Shown: positions 34,637 through 44,198, counted from the first letter of the stretch. The stretch: DNA of 64,000 bases from Oscillospiraceae bacterium (GCA_015064685.1 SVRT01000012.1:1-64000), one strand, 5' to 3'. Program-made: numbers and translations. The notes: generated by a model from the letters alone, not told the origin.

Positions 34637-34670
34637 AAAAAGGACTTCCGTTTTGTTGGAAGTCCTTTTT
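34637..34670. terminator. Terminator of the acyltransferase gene
   Basis: AAAAAGGACTTCC-GTTTTGTT-GGAAGTCCTTTTT, just past the minus-strand stop at 34674. Confidence 0.88.
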
Positions 34671-34673
34671 GCG

Positions 34674-35390
34674 TTATGAGGTATGCTTTGCTATTTCGTC
34701 CGCTATGCTCTGCTTTACGAGATCGGATATTTCCTTGACGTGCATATCCTTATAGGTCTCATACTCGATAGGCTCGAGATATACGACCTTTGATGTTACC
34801 CTTTTGAGAGAATTGATGCCGAAGACCTTATAAGAATCGATCAGTGCAACGGGAACGATAGGACACTTGGCGTTCTTTGCGCTCAGAAAGCATCCGTGCT
34901 TAAACTCGAGCAGTCTGTTGCCCTGGTTCTTCTCATAAACTCCTTCGGGAAAGACAAGGAATACCTTTCCGTCCTTGACGTTATTCGCAAGCTCCTTGAG
35001 TGCTCTAATCTGATCCTTAATACTGTCCTTATCTATGCTCACGCCACCCATCATATCGAAAAACTGCTTTGCCAAAAATTGATTTGCGCGGAACTTCGTT
35101 ATAAGGAACGAGCAGGGGCGCTTGTGACCCGAAATTACTCCAAGAGCATCGTATCTGCCCTGATGATTGGCGAACATTATGTATCCGCCCTCTTTGGGAA
35201 GATTTTCTTCTCCGTAATGCTCTGTCTTGATCCTTCCCGTTCTTTGTACGATCGCGATCAATTTCTGCGCAAGAGCGTACTTGTCCTCCGTGCTGTATTT
35301 TTCAGGGTGCTTTGCATAGTGAGCCATAGTCGGCGCGTAATAGAGTATTCTGAAAATGTTAACGATTATTGTGTAAATAAAACGTAGCAT
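34674..35390 (-). CDS. plsC: 1-acyl-sn-glycerol-3-phosphate acyltransferase (PlsC-like)
   Basis: Membrane-associated acyltransferase that makes phosphatidic acid. An N-terminal hydrophobic anchor (residues 3-20) is followed by the HX4D motif in FANHQGRYDALG (about residue 75) and the acceptor-binding motif FPEGVYEKNQGN (about residue 148). Length 238 aa, normal. It lies 23 bp downstream of the DAHP synthase gene on the same strand. No strong ribosome binding site is seen before the ATG. Confidence 0.88.
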   Translation of the reverse strand: MLRFIYTIIVNIFRILYYAPTMAHYAKHPEKYSTEDKYALAQKLIAIVQRTGRIKTEHYGEENLPKEGGYIMFANHQGRYDALGVISGHKRPCSFLITKFRANQFLAKQFFDMMGGVSIDKDSIKDQIRALKELANNVKDGKVFLVFPEGVYEKNQGNRLLEFKHGCFLSAKNAKCPIVPVALIDSYKVFGINSLKRVTSKVVYLEPIEYETYKDMHVKEISDLVKQSIADEIAKHTS

Positions 35391-35413
35391 CTAATGCCTC
35401 CGAGCAGGAAAAC

Positions 35414-36436
35414 TTAAATCTTGCCTGCCATATAGAATATGAAATCCTCCGTGTCTTTCCATCCGATGCACGGGTCGGTGATTGATTTTCCGTAGATTCC
35501 CTCTCCGATCTTCTGGCTTCCCTCCTCGATATAGCTCTCGATCATAAAGCCCTTGAAGATGCGATCAATATCGGAATTGAGTGCGCAGGAGTGTAATACC
35601 TCCTTCGCGATTCTCATCTGCTCTTTATATTTCTTGCCTGAATTCGCATGGTTGCAGTCTACGATTAGTGCGGGATTTTCAAGTCCGCGCTTCTCATACT
35701 CACGGCAAAGATGCTCGATATCCTCGTAGTGATAGTTGGGCAACGACTCGCCGTGCTTGTTGACATATCCGCGAAGGATAGTGTGTGCAAGCGGATTTCC
35801 GGACGACTTTACCTCCCATCCACGGTAAAGGAAGGTGTGCGGATGCTGTGCAGCCATGACGGAATTGAGCATTACCGAAATGTCTCCTCCCGTCGGGTTC
35901 TTCATACCGACAGGGATCTCGATTCCGCTTGAAACGAGTCTGTGCTGTTGGTTCTCTACCGAGCGAGCGCCGATCGCAACGTACGAAAGAAGATCGTAAA
36001 GGTACTGATAGTTCTCGGGATAAAGCATTTCGTCTGCGGTGAACATACCCGTCTCCTCGATCACGCGGAGGTGGAGATGGCGGATCGCGATGATGCCCGC
36101 AAGCATATCCGAGCTTTTCTGCGGGTCGGGCTGATGAAGCATTCCCTTGTATCCGTCACCAGTTGTTCTGGGCTTGTTCGTATATATGCGAGGAATGATA
36201 ATGAGCTTGTCCTTGACCTGCTCGCTTACGCGTGCGAGACGGGTGCAGTAATCCATGACCGAGTCCTCGTTATCCGCAGAGCAGGGGCCTATTACGAGTA
36301 TCTTTTTATCCGACTCGCCGGAAAATACCTTTGCAACCTCTGCATCAAATTCCTTTTTCTTTTCCTTCGAGCTGTCGCTCAAGGGATACATCTCTCTTAT
36401 TTCTTTTGGAATAGGTAATTTTCTGATGAATTCCAT
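35414..36436 (-). CDS. 3-deoxy-7-phosphoheptulonate (DAHP) synthase, class I
   Basis: First enzyme of the shikimate pathway, condensing PEP and erythrose-4-phosphate. It is of the AroFGH type (340 aa): ILVIGPCSADNEDSV near residue 46, PRIYTNKPRTTGDGYKG near residue 80, YVAIGARSVENQQHR near residue 150, and the metal/phosphate motif VDCNHANSGKKYKEQ near residue 260 are all present. ACGGAG precedes the ATG. The isoform (feedback specificity) cannot be read from the sequence. Confidence 0.93.
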   Translation of the reverse strand: MEFIRKLPIPKEIREMYPLSDSSKEKKKEFDAEVAKVFSGESDKKILVIGPCSADNEDSVMDYCTRLARVSEQVKDKLIIIPRIYTNKPRTTGDGYKGMLHQPDPQKSSDMLAGIIAIRHLHLRVIEETGMFTADEMLYPENYQYLYDLLSYVAIGARSVENQQHRLVSSGIEIPVGMKNPTGGDISVMLNSVMAAQHPHTFLYRGWEVKSSGNPLAHTILRGYVNKHGESLPNYHYEDIEHLCREYEKRGLENPALIVDCNHANSGKKYKEQMRIAKEVLHSCALNSDIDRIFKGFMIESYIEEGSQKIGEGIYGKSITDPCIGWKDTEDFIFYMAGKI

Positions 36437-36568
36437 AATTTTTCTCCGTTTTTAGTGGTGTGCGATCTAATCAAATAGAAAAATTTAACTTAAATATTCT
36501 ATCACCAATTTGTTAACTGAATATTAATATTTGAATTTTTCTCAAAACAAGCACCCATTATCTAAAAA

Positions 36569-36605
36569 AACACCCAAAACCGAATGATTTGGGGTGTTTT
36601 CAAAA
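36569..36605 (-). terminator. Terminator of recA-recX
   Basis: CACCCAAA...TTTGGGGTG stem with flanking A and T runs, 9 bp past the recX stop. The rest of 36437-36608 is AT-rich and should hold the DAHP synthase promoter, which I could not fix. Confidence 0.7.
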
Positions 36606-36608
36606 GTA

Positions 36609-37268
36609 TTAAAGGTCATTTTTCAGCCTTTTTATCGCCTCTTTAATATCCGAAGAGGAGTATCCGAGACGAACGAGAGCAGCATACATCTTTTCCTTTT
36701 CTCTTCGTTCATCGGGAACGGGTGCATATTTTTTTTCAATAACGCGCATACAGCTATCCGCAAAGTCGATCTCATCAAGATAAACGGCAGCCTCTTGAAT
36801 CGCAGAGTCATCAAATCCCTCCTCGCGAAGCTTTGAAAAAATACGCAATCTGCCCCACAGCTTCGCCACCATTATCTCCGCTCTGCGAAGTGCGAGAGAG
36901 CTCTCGTCAATATACCCACGCTCTATGCACAATTCAATTGCCGCTTCGCTCGCATCCTTTGAAAAGCCCTTTGTGCGGAGCTTCCGCAAAAGTGCCTTTG
37001 CAGAGCAAGGCGTGAAGGCAAGCGACGAGCAGGCAGAAGAAAATGCCGCCGTGATATCCGCGTATTTGTCAAGAAGCGCAACGGCATCCTCGTCAAGAGC
37101 ATTTCCTTCAAGACTTGGCTCTATTTCGCAGAAAAGCTCCCCGAGAATAACAAACTCAATTTTTTCGCTACGTTCTCCGTCTCCAACCGTCAAAGAGATA
37201 AGATATCTGCCGTCTTCACGACGGCAGATATTATTTATTGTTGCAAAAAGATCCATTTTTTCGATCAC
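36609..37268 (-). CDS. recX: Regulatory protein RecX
   Basis: Small helical protein that binds and modulates RecA filaments. Three-helix repeat units are visible: [24 protein letters not shown], then [20 protein letters not shown], then [20 protein letters not shown]. At 219 aa it has an N-terminal extension. I choose GTG 37268, which overlaps the recA stop as GTGA and has GAGG 8 bp upstream; ATG 37256 is an alternative. Coupling to recA is standard. Confidence 0.9.
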   Translation of the reverse strand: MIEKMDLFATINNICRREDGRYLISLTVGDGERSEKIEFVILGELFCEIEPSLEGNALDEDAVALLDKYADITAAFSSACSSLAFTPCSAKALLRKLRTKGFSKDASEAAIELCIERGYIDESSLALRRAEIMVAKLWGRLRIFSKLREEGFDDSAIQEAAVYLDEIDFADSCMRVIEKKYAPVPDERREKEKMYAALVRLGYSSSDIKEAIKRLKNDL

Positions 37269-38383
37269 TCGTCATCCTCAAGCGTGCGGATGTCGAAATC
37301 GTCATCGTCACCGTCGTCGAGCTCGAACTCCTCCTCGTTGAGGATTCCGTCGTTATTAAGCATCTGCTCTCTCACCTTTGTCTCGATCTCTGCGGCAAAC
37401 TCGGGATTGTCCTCAAGAAGTCTCTTGACGTTATCCTTACCCTGCGCGAGTCTGTTTCCGTCGTAGGAGAACCAGGATCCGCTCTTCTTGATGATATCGC
37501 TCATTATCGCAAAGTCAAGGATCTCGCCCATGCGCGAAATTCCCTTTCCGTAAAGGATATCAAATTCCGCTACACGGAAAGGAGGAGCCACCTTATTCTT
37601 TACGACCTTGCACTTTACGCGGTTGCCGTATATATCCGAGCCGTTCTTCAATTGCTCTGTCTTTCTGATATCGATTCTTACCGACGCGTAGAACTTGAGC
37701 GCGCGACCGCCCGTGGTGGTCTCGGGATTTCCGTACATAACGCCGACCTTCTCACGAAGCTGGTTGATGAATACGACTATACAGTTGCTCTTTGATATAA
37801 CAGCCGTGAGCTTTCTCATAGCCTGCGACATAAGGCGAGCCTGAACACCGACGTTTGACTGTCCCATATCGCCGTCTATCTCTGTTCTCGGAACGAGCGC
37901 TGCAACTGAGTCAACTACGATAACGTCGATAGCGCCCGAGCGAGCAAGCGACTCGGTAATGGAGAGCGCATCCTCTCCGCAATCGGGCTGAGAAACGAGA
38001 AGATTTGCGATGTCAACTCCGACAGCCTTTGCGTAAACAGGATCGAGCGCGTGCTCCGCGTCGATAAACGCAGCCTCTCCGCCTGCCTTCTGCACCTCTG
38101 CAATTATATGAAGAGCAACGGTGGTCTTACCCGAGGACTCGGGACCGTAAATCTCAACGATTCTTCCCTTCGGCACGCCGCCGATTCCGAGTGCCATATC
38201 GAGCGAGAGAGAGCCCGTCGATACCGCCTGTACCTCCATGCGCGTATTTTCACCGAGCTTCATAATAGCTCCCGCGCCAAATTCCTTCTCTATCTGCGCC
38301 ATCGCGGTATTGAGAGCTTTTCTCTTATCCTCTCTGTCCGTGATCTCGGTGACTCTTGCCGCCGTCTTCTTTGTTGCTGCCAT
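37265..38383 (-). CDS. recA: Recombinase RecA
   Basis: Homologous recombination and SOS coprotease. Walker A is GPESSGKTT (about residue 79); [10 protein letters not shown] is Walker B; the L1/L2 region is [25 protein letters not shown] through [20 protein letters not shown]. The C-terminus is the usual acidic tail ([14 protein letters not shown]). Length 372 aa, no intein. GGAGG precedes the ATG. A perfect promoter is at 38435-38463, but I see no LexA box near it. Confidence 0.98.
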   Translation of the reverse strand: MAATKKTAARVTEITDREDKRKALNTAMAQIEKEFGAGAIMKLGENTRMEVQAVSTGSLSLDMALGIGGVPKGRIVEIYGPESSGKTTVALHIIAEVQKAGGEAAFIDAEHALDPVYAKAVGVDIANLLVSQPDCGEDALSITESLARSGAIDVIVVDSVAALVPRTEIDGDMGQSNVGVQARLMSQAMRKLTAVISKSNCIVVFINQLREKVGVMYGNPETTTGGRALKFYASVRIDIRKTEQLKNGSDIYGNRVKCKVVKNKVAPPFRVAEFDILYGKGISRMGEILDFAIMSDIIKKSGSWFSYDGNRLAQGKDNVKRLLEDNPEFAAEIETKVREQMLNNDGILNEEEFELDDGDDDDFDIRTLEDDE

Positions 38384-38434
38384 TTTATATCCTCCAAACA
38401 GTTAAAAATTTCTTTTTTGGTGTGTTACACGCTA

Positions 38435-38463
38435 ATTATACACTCATTCCCTTCCTTTGTCAA
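38435..38463 (-). promoter_or_regulatory. Promoter of recA
   Basis: On the minus strand, TTGACA (38463-38458) and TATAAT (38440-38435), spacer 17 bp. No CGAAC-N4-GTTCG-like site is seen within 38384-38600. Confidence 0.8.
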
Positions 38464-38633
38464 TAGCTTTTTGAAAATATTTTTCCAAAAACCGAATTTT
38501 TGTTATCTTCTCTCACTTTGTTTTTGATTGCAATAACTTTAAAATTCCGTTTTTGGAACTGAACACTTTTGCGTTTCATGCCGGTATTTTCCGTATACGT
38601 TTCTTAATAATTCTTAATTAAGACCGATATTTG

Positions 38634-38661
38634 TTGACTTTTTTTCCTTTCATGCTATAAT
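38634..38661 (+). promoter_or_regulatory. Promoter of the 38693 lipoprotein gene
   Basis: TTGACT (38634-38639) and TATAAT (38656-38661), spacer 16 bp. Confidence 0.75.
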
Positions 38662-38692
38662 TTAATAAAATTTTACTTGGAGGTAAAATAAA

Positions 38693-39208
38693 ATGAAAAA
38701 AATTGTTACTACCCTGTTGGCTGCAGCAATGCTTCTCAGTTGCGCAGTTGTATTCTCTTCCTGTGCTATCTTCACCCCCAAGCCTGAACTTGATCTTGAA
38801 GATGCCGCAGATAATCTGGAGGATGCAGATTACTACGTTTCATATACTGACGATGAGGACGACCTCTCCGTCGGAATGGAAGAAAGACTTTCTGCTTCCA
38901 GCGATGACGGCGATGACGGTCTCTATATCGTAAAGTATGCAGATGCAAAGTCCGCTTCCATTGCTTACGATGAAGCAAAGATGGAGATCGACAATGCAAA
39001 GGAAGAGATCAAGCTTTCCATCAAGAAGTACGAGAACATTCTCAAAAAGTATGAGGATGACCTTGACAGCGATGAGATCGATTACTACGAGGACCTTATT
39101 AAGGATCTCGAGGACGAGCTTGAAGAGTACGACGAATACGTTATCGGTAAGAGCGGCAAGACCGTTTGGTACGGAACAAAGGATGCCATCGAGGATTCCA
39201 AGGGCTAA
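38693..39208 (+). CDS. Acidic lipoprotein of unknown function
   Basis: A 171-residue secreted lipoprotein. The signal peptide ends in the lipobox FSSC (Cys24). The mature part is strikingly acidic, with a predicted coiled-coil (about residues 85-140, heptad pattern in EAKMEIDNAKEEIKLSIKKY). No known family recognised. Perfect GGAGG before ATG, own promoter and own terminator, so it is a monocistronic gene, probably well expressed. Confidence 0.8.
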   Translation: MKKIVTTLLAAAMLLSCAVVFSSCAIFTPKPELDLEDAADNLEDADYYVSYTDDEDDLSVGMEERLSASSDDGDDGLYIVKYADAKSASIAYDEAKMEIDNAKEEIKLSIKKYENILKKYEDDLDSDEIDYYEDLIKDLEDELEEYDEYVIGKSGKTVWYGTKDAIEDSKG

Positions 39209-39227
39209 TACATAACTCTAAATTAAT

Positions 39228-39258
39228 AGCGGACACTCGCACGGGTGTCCGCTTTTTT
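39228..39258 (+). terminator. Terminator of the lipoprotein gene
   Basis: AGCGGACAC-TCGCACG-GGTGTCCGCTTTTTT. Confidence 0.92.
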
Positions 39259-39294
39259 CCATAAACTCAAAAACCGAAGAAAGGAAAAATCAAT

Positions 39295-40797
39295 ATGAAC
39301 ATAAATGAAGCCATTGACAAATTCTATGCTCTGCAATCGAAAATGAGCGCATACGGACACGCTATGTCGCTTATTTATTACGACGGCGCGACCACGGCTC
39401 CCAAGGGGACGGCGCAAAACCGCGCTCACTCGCTCTCTATTCTCAGCGAGGAGACCTACAAGCTCTCGACCTCCGATGAGACCGTTTCCCTTCTCGAATA
39501 TCTGGATGAGCATAAGGATGAGCTTTGTGAAAAGGATGCGCGCGCGGTATACGTATCTCTCAAGGACATAAAGGAAATGAAAAAGATACCCATGGACGAA
39601 TACGTCGCGTATGAAAACCTTATGGTCGAGGCCGACGACGTCTGGCACAAAGCTAAGGAGACCTCGGATTTCGAGCTTTTCCGCCCCTTGCTTGAGAAAA
39701 TTTTTGCTACAACGGTCAAATTCGCAGGCTATTGCGCCCCCGAAAAGCATCCCTACAACTACTGTCTCAACAAATACGAGGAAGGACTCACGATGGAGAA
39801 ATGCGATGAATTCTTCGCAGCTCTCCGAGAACGCATCGTCCCTCTTATCAAGAGGATCTCAGAGGCTAAGCAGGTAGACGATTCCTGCATCAAGGGCGAT
39901 TTTGATGAGCTATCTCAGGAAAAATTCTCCTATGAGCTTATGAAGACTATCGGCATCGACCTCGATCACTGCGGACTTGGCACGACCGAGCATCCCTTCA
40001 CCACAAGCATTGGCTCTCATCACGACGTGCGCATCACAACGAATTACGACCGCTCCAACCTTTCCTATTCTATGTTCAGCGTAATTCACGAGGGCGGTCA
40101 CGCGCTCTACGATATGAACAGCGCAGACGACCTCGCCTACACCTTCCTCGACGGCGGTGTTTCAATGGGAATTCACGAAAGCCAGAGCCGCTTCTACGAA
40201 AATATTCTCGGCAGAAGCGAGGAATTTGTCAGCTTCATCTTCCCAAAAATGCAGGAGTGTTTCCCCGAGCAGCTTAAAAATACAACCGCAGATGAGGTCT
40301 ATAAGGCGATCAATCTCGTCACTCCCTCACTCATCAGAACCGAGGCGGACGAGGTCACATATTGCCTGCACGTAATGATCCGCTACGAGCTTGAAAAACG
40401 CGTTGTCGGGGGTGAGCTTGAGGTCAAGGATCTGCCCTCAGAGTGGAATAGACTCTATAAGGAATATCTCGGAGTAGACGTTCCCGACGATAAGCACGGA
40501 GTCCTCCAGGACAGCCACTGGTCGGGCGGCGGTATCGGATACTTCCCCTCCTACGCGCTCGGTAGCGCGTACGGAGCGCATCTCCTCCATAAAATGAAGG
40601 AGACCGTCAACGTTGAAAAGTGCCTGTCTGAAGGCGACTTCGCACCGATCAACGAGTGGAACCGCGAGCATATCTGGAAATACGGTTGTCTCAAAAATCC
40701 GAACGTGCTTCTCCGCGATGCTCTCGGCGAAGAATTCGATCCGACATACTACACCGATTACCTCGAGAAAAAATATTCCAAAATATATAATATCTAA
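39295..40797 (+). CDS. Metallocarboxypeptidase, peptidase family M32
   Basis: Cytoplasmic zinc carboxypeptidase (thermostable carboxypeptidase 1 family). The zinc motif HEGGH is in SVIHEGGHALYDMN (about residue 264), with the downstream Glu in GIHESQSRFYEN. The family motifs GTTEHPFTTSIGSHHDVRIT and HWSGGGIGYFPSYALG are intact. Length 500 aa, normal. AAAGGA precedes the ATG. Single-gene unit with its own terminator. Confidence 0.95.
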   Translation: MNINEAIDKFYALQSKMSAYGHAMSLIYYDGATTAPKGTAQNRAHSLSILSEETYKLSTSDETVSLLEYLDEHKDELCEKDARAVYVSLKDIKEMKKIPMDEYVAYENLMVEADDVWHKAKETSDFELFRPLLEKIFATTVKFAGYCAPEKHPYNYCLNKYEEGLTMEKCDEFFAALRERIVPLIKRISEAKQVDDSCIKGDFDELSQEKFSYELMKTIGIDLDHCGLGTTEHPFTTSIGSHHDVRITTNYDRSNLSYSMFSVIHEGGHALYDMNSADDLAYTFLDGGVSMGIHESQSRFYENILGRSEEFVSFIFPKMQECFPEQLKNTTADEVYKAINLVTPSLIRTEADEVTYCLHVMIRYELEKRVVGGELEVKDLPSEWNRLYKEYLGVDVPDDKHGVLQDSHWSGGGIGYFPSYALGSAYGAHLLHKMKETVNVEKCLSEGDFAPINEWNREHIWKYGCLKNPNVLLRDALGEEFDPTYYTDYLEKKYSKIYNI

Positions 40798-40801
40798 CAC
40801 C

Positions 40802-40827
40802 AAACGGGGCTGCTTCAGCCCCGTTTA
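40802..40827 (+). terminator. Terminator of the M32 gene
   Basis: AAACGGGGCTG-CTT-CAGCCCCGTTT, directly beside the left end of cassette A2. Confidence 0.85.
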
Positions 40828-41081
40828 TAAATTGGGGTTTATAGGGGAGGCGAACAATCCCTCAGACGCGCACGGAGGCGCGCCAGCTCCCTTTACACAA
40901 GGGAGCTTTACCTGAAAGGTGGAGAACGTGGATATAGTGAAATTTTCTTTAAATTTAAAAGGTTTTCACATCTATAAAGCGTACGAACATCCACCAACAA
41001 AGCTCCCTTGTGTAAAGGGAGCTGTCACGCCTTGCGCGTGACTGAGGGATTGTTCGTCTCCCCGATAAATCAAAATTTGAT
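40825..41081. repeat. Intergenic cassette A2 (family A, inverted relative to A1)
   Basis: Type-2-like end TATAAATTGGGGTTTATAG at the left, type-1 end CAAAATTTG at the right. The interior is the reverse complement of A1 (for example GAACGTGGATATAGTG against CACTATAGCCACGTTC). Outer arms ACAATCCCTCAG/CTGAGGGATTGT and inner arms AGCTCCCTTTACACAAGG pair, but each arm carries a different small hairpin (GCGC-ACGGAG-GCGC on the left, GTCACGC-CTTGC-GCGTGAC on the right). It ends 1 bp before the AI-2E gene's stop codon. Confidence 0.9.
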
Positions 41082-41082
41082 G

Positions 41083-42225
41083 TTATTTTTTCTCAAGGGC
41101 GGCAAAAGCTTTCTCGTTCTTTTTATCGTTATTCTTTTCATCTTTTTCGTCGGATTTTTTGAAAAAGAGCTCGCGCATAAGAAGTGCGACCATCGGTCCT
41201 ACAAAGATGCCAACAAATCCGAGAAATTTGAGTCCGAGATATACCGAAGCGAGAGTTGCGAGGGGATGGATACCGAGCGTTGATCCGACTATCTTCGGCT
41301 CGGCGAGCTGCCGCACAACAAGCGTTACCGCATAAAGAATAAGAAGCCCTACACCGAGGGGAGTATTGGAGCTCATAAAGGCGAAGATCGCCCACGGAAC
41401 AAGCACCGCACCCGTCCCGAGAATCGGAAGAATATCTACCACGGAGATGATTATCGCCATAATGAATGCGTATTCGACGCCGAGAAGCGTAAGCCCGATC
41501 AGCATTTCAAAAAATGTCAGAAGCATAATAAAAAAGTATGCCTTCAAATATCCCGTTACGGTTTTCTTGAATTTTTCCTTGATCACGGGTATCTTTTCCA
41601 ACCATTTCGATGGCAGGATCTCCGACAGGGCATCCGATATGCTCACGGCATCTGCGGAAAAATAGAACGCTGCAATCAGAAAAACGATGATAAATAGCAG
41701 CACGTTGGGTATCTCCTTGACAAGTGACACCGCCGCCGACGGCAACGCGCCCGTCAAAGACGATATCATTGAGCCGAGAGCGTCTCGCAGAGCAGAATTT
41801 ATATCTATACCGAGGCTCTTTAGTGCCTCCGACTCGAATATCTTTTGCAAAAAAGAGAAGTGCGTGCCGTTAGCCGTTAATTTATCCACTATTCCCTGTA
41901 CCTTATTGCCGATCATCTCGGGATTTTCCGAAAGCCGCGCGAGCAGATCTCCAAGCTCAAGGATCAACCTTGATATCGCAAAATACAGCAGCGAGACAGT
42001 GAGCGCGAAGATGAGAATAAGTATCACTCCCGCGCTTATCTTTTGCGGGATTTTAGTTTTTTTCGAAAGCCTTTTTGCCATTGGAGAAACAAGCGCGGAT
42101 ATCACCGCCGCAAGTAAAAACGGCATAAGCGCGGAGAGTGCGTATTTGAAAAATATCCATAAAAAGATCGCGATCCCTGCCACGATCACGGTAATATTCG
42201 CCGCTTTTCTGTATTCTGTATCCAT
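41083..42225 (-). CDS. AI-2E family transporter (YtvI-like membrane protein)
   Basis: A 380-residue integral membrane protein of the UPF0118/AI-2E exporter family with seven to eight membrane segments. The conserved C-terminal motif AIIISVVDILPILGTGAVLVPW and the GIHPLATLASVYLGLKFLG segment are clear. Family members include Na+/H+ antiporters, AI-2 exporters and the sporulation protein YtvI; the role here is not known. A Lys/Glu/Asp/Asn-rich tail closes the protein. GGAGG precedes the ATG. Confidence 0.87.
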   Translation of the reverse strand: MDTEYRKAANITVIVAGIAIFLWIFFKYALSALMPFLLAAVISALVSPMAKRLSKKTKIPQKISAGVILILIFALTVSLLYFAISRLILELGDLLARLSENPEMIGNKVQGIVDKLTANGTHFSFLQKIFESEALKSLGIDINSALRDALGSMISSLTGALPSAAVSLVKEIPNVLLFIIVFLIAAFYFSADAVSISDALSEILPSKWLEKIPVIKEKFKKTVTGYLKAYFFIMLLTFFEMLIGLTLLGVEYAFIMAIIISVVDILPILGTGAVLVPWAIFAFMSSNTPLGVGLLILYAVTLVVRQLAEPKIVGSTLGIHPLATLASVYLGLKFLGFVGIFVGPMVALLMRELFFKKSDEKDEKNNDKKNEKAFAALEKK

Positions 42226-42305
42226 ATTATTCCTCCAATGGCTTCATACTGTAATTATATTATGTCAGTCAAAAAGCAAAATATATCATAAAGGGCAAAA
42301 TTTCC

Positions 42306-42334
42306 TTGACAAATCACGGCATATTTGATACAAT
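42306..42334 (+). promoter_or_regulatory. Promoter of the PPIase-nnrD operon
   Basis: TTGACA (42306-42311) and TACAAT (42329-42334), spacer 17 bp. Confidence 0.78.
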
Positions 42335-42364
42335 TATTTTAATGAAAAAAGAGAGGTAAAAACA

Positions 42365-43108
42365 ATGAACAAATTAACGAAAATTTTATGTCTTATACTT
42401 GCTGTATGCTCCGTGGGACTTTTTATGATGTCCTGCAAAAATGATGACCGCAGCGACAAGGCTTACTACAATTATGAAGAATCCCTTACAGGAAAAGGCA
42501 CCGAAATAAAGACGATGTTCGTTGAAAGAGAGATCGACTCAATGAAGGTCTCCGATTTCGAGGCATCCGACAAGCAAACCGACTACGTGCTTATCAAGGT
42601 CAAGAACTACGGTGAGATCGTGGCAGTCCTTCGCGAGGACGTAGCTCCCGTTACCGTTCAGAACTTCAAGAAGCTTGTCAGCGAAAAGTTTTTTGACGGC
42701 ACTGTATTCCACAGAGTTATCGAAAACTTTATGATCCAGGGCGGCGGATGCATAATCGTCAAGAACGACAAGGGTGTTGACACCTTCGAGGCAAAGGAAT
42801 GGCCCGCTATCAAGGGAGAATTTACAAGCAACGGCTTTGTTAACAACCTTCACCACGTACGCGGCGTGCTTGCAATGGCAAGAACGAACGACCCCAACTC
42901 CGCATCCTCACAGTTCTATATAGTTCATCAGTCCAGCGAAAGCGCGGCTAACCTCAACGGTGATTATGCCACCTTCGGTTACGTTCTTGCAGGCATGGAT
43001 GTTGTTGACGCTATCGCTACCTGCAAGACCTTTGGTAATGCAAACGCACCTATTCCGATCGAGGACGTAGTTATCGAGTCCGTCACGTTCGTACAGCCCA
43101 AGAAATGA
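42365..43108 (+). CDS. Cyclophilin-type peptidyl-prolyl isomerase, lipoprotein
   Basis: Extracytoplasmic proline isomerase. A signal peptide ends in lipobox FMMSC (Cys24), followed by a linker and a cyclophilin domain: KKLVSEKFFDGTVFHRVIENF, MIQGGG (active-site Arg in FHRV, Gln in MIQGG), then GVLAMARTNDPNSASSQFYI. Length 247 aa. It probably assists folding of exported proteins. The stop overlaps the nnrD start as ATGA, which is an unusual coupling with a cytoplasmic repair enzyme. Confidence 0.92.
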   Translation: MNKLTKILCLILAVCSVGLFMMSCKNDDRSDKAYYNYEESLTGKGTEIKTMFVEREIDSMKVSDFEASDKQTDYVLIKVKNYGEIVAVLREDVAPVTVQNFKKLVSEKFFDGTVFHRVIENFMIQGGGCIIVKNDKGVDTFEAKEWPAIKGEFTSNGFVNNLHHVRGVLAMARTNDPNSASSQFYIVHQSSESAANLNGDYATFGYVLAGMDVVDAIATCKTFGNANAPIPIEDVVIESVTFVQPKK

Positions 43109-44052
43109 TAAAGATCAATAAAAACGACCTTCTTTCGGTTTCTCGTGAGGATATTTCCACCCTTTTCCCCAACCTAAAGGATCGGATCAACAAGGGCGAT
43201 ATGGGAAGAGTCCTCTGCGTTTGCGGCTCGTACGACCCTTGCGGCGCGGCTATGTGCGGTGCGGCATACTTCTCTGCCGCGGCGGCATACAGGTGCGGTG
43301 CGGGGATCGTTGAAATATTCACTCACAGAAAGAATTATGAGGCTTTGGCTTCGCTCCTTCCCGAGGCGGTCTATTCGCTTTACGATGCAGAAAAAGAGAA
43401 TGAGGAAGATATATGCGCAAGACTTATCTCGCAGATAAAAAAGGCGGATTCCATCGTGCTTGGATGCGGACTCGGTAAGAGCGAGCTTGCGCGGTCAATG
43501 GTCAAGACGGTGCTTGACAATTCGTGCGTGCCGCTCGTAATCGACGCCGACGGTATCAACATCCTCTCCGAGAGCGAGGAGCTTCAAGCCCTTGTGAAGT
43601 GCCGCAAGGCAGATACCGTTCTCACGCCTCATCCCGGAGAAGCAAGCAGGCTTTCGGGAAAAGCTGTATCTGACATTTTAAATGAAATCTCACATACGGC
43701 TGTATCTATCGCAAAAAACCTTAATGCTACCGCACTTCTCAAGGATCACCGCACCGTAATAACCGACGGCGAAGTAACATTTGTCAATCACAGTGGTAAC
43801 GCAGGAATGGCAACCGCGGGGATGGGTGACGTCCTATCAGGCATTATCGGTGCGCTTCTTGCAAGAACCACGGTATCCGAGCATATAAGCACGGAAAGGG
43901 GTGCTCTCCCCTTCACCCTCTACCGCACGGCGGTAGCGGCGTACCTTCACGGTCTTGCGGGAGATATTGCGGCAGATGCCGTGGGACAGTACTCTCTCAC
44001 CGCATCCGACGTATTGAAATATCTACCCGAAGCTATCAAAAGCAACCGTTAA
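43105..44052 (+). CDS. nnrD: ADP/ATP-dependent NAD(P)H-hydrate dehydratase
   Basis: Repairs hydrated NAD(P)H. The carbohydrate-kinase-fold C-terminal type is recognised by KGDMGRVLCVCGS, LGCGLGKSE, PLVIDADGINIL, TVLTPHPGEASRLSG, and the catalytic NAGMATAGMGDVLSGIIGALLA. At 315 aa it lacks the N-terminal epimerase domain found in fused Nnr proteins. The start overlaps the PPIase stop (ATGA). A weak terminator follows. Confidence 0.92.
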   Translation: MIKINKNDLLSVSREDISTLFPNLKDRINKGDMGRVLCVCGSYDPCGAAMCGAAYFSAAAAYRCGAGIVEIFTHRKNYEALASLLPEAVYSLYDAEKENEEDICARLISQIKKADSIVLGCGLGKSELARSMVKTVLDNSCVPLVIDADGINILSESEELQALVKCRKADTVLTPHPGEASRLSGKAVSDILNEISHTAVSIAKNLNATALLKDHRTVITDGEVTFVNHSGNAGMATAGMGDVLSGIIGALLARTTVSEHISTERGALPFTLYRTAVAAYLHGLAGDIAADAVGQYSLTASDVLKYLPEAIKSNR

Positions 44053-44065
44053 TTTAATGAAAAAT

Positions 44066-44107
44066 CGCTCTCTTTTTTGTCAAAATGTAAGAAGGAGAGC
44101 GCTTTTT
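44066..44107 (+). terminator. Terminator of PPIase-nnrD
   Basis: CGCTCTC...GAGAGCG with CTTTTTG after it. Confidence 0.75.
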
Positions 44108-44169
44108 GTACCACTTTTGTAGCAAATTTCGAAAAAAACTAATTTTTTTGAAAAATTTTAAAAAAGCTA

Positions 44170-44198
44170 TTGCAATTTGTAAAGTTTTGTGCTATTAT
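44170..44198 (+). promoter_or_regulatory. Promoter and structured leader of rpsT
   Basis: TTGCAA (44170-44175) and TATTAT (44193-44198), spacer 17 bp. The leader of about 85 nt to the start contains GGGTATGC..GGTATGCCC and the hairpin CCCTC-TCAGACG-GAGGG, which could serve autogenous control by S20, but that is inference. Confidence 0.7.

Noticed and set aside
37265-38383. Intein in RecA
   Set aside because: The protein has normal length and uninterrupted motifs.
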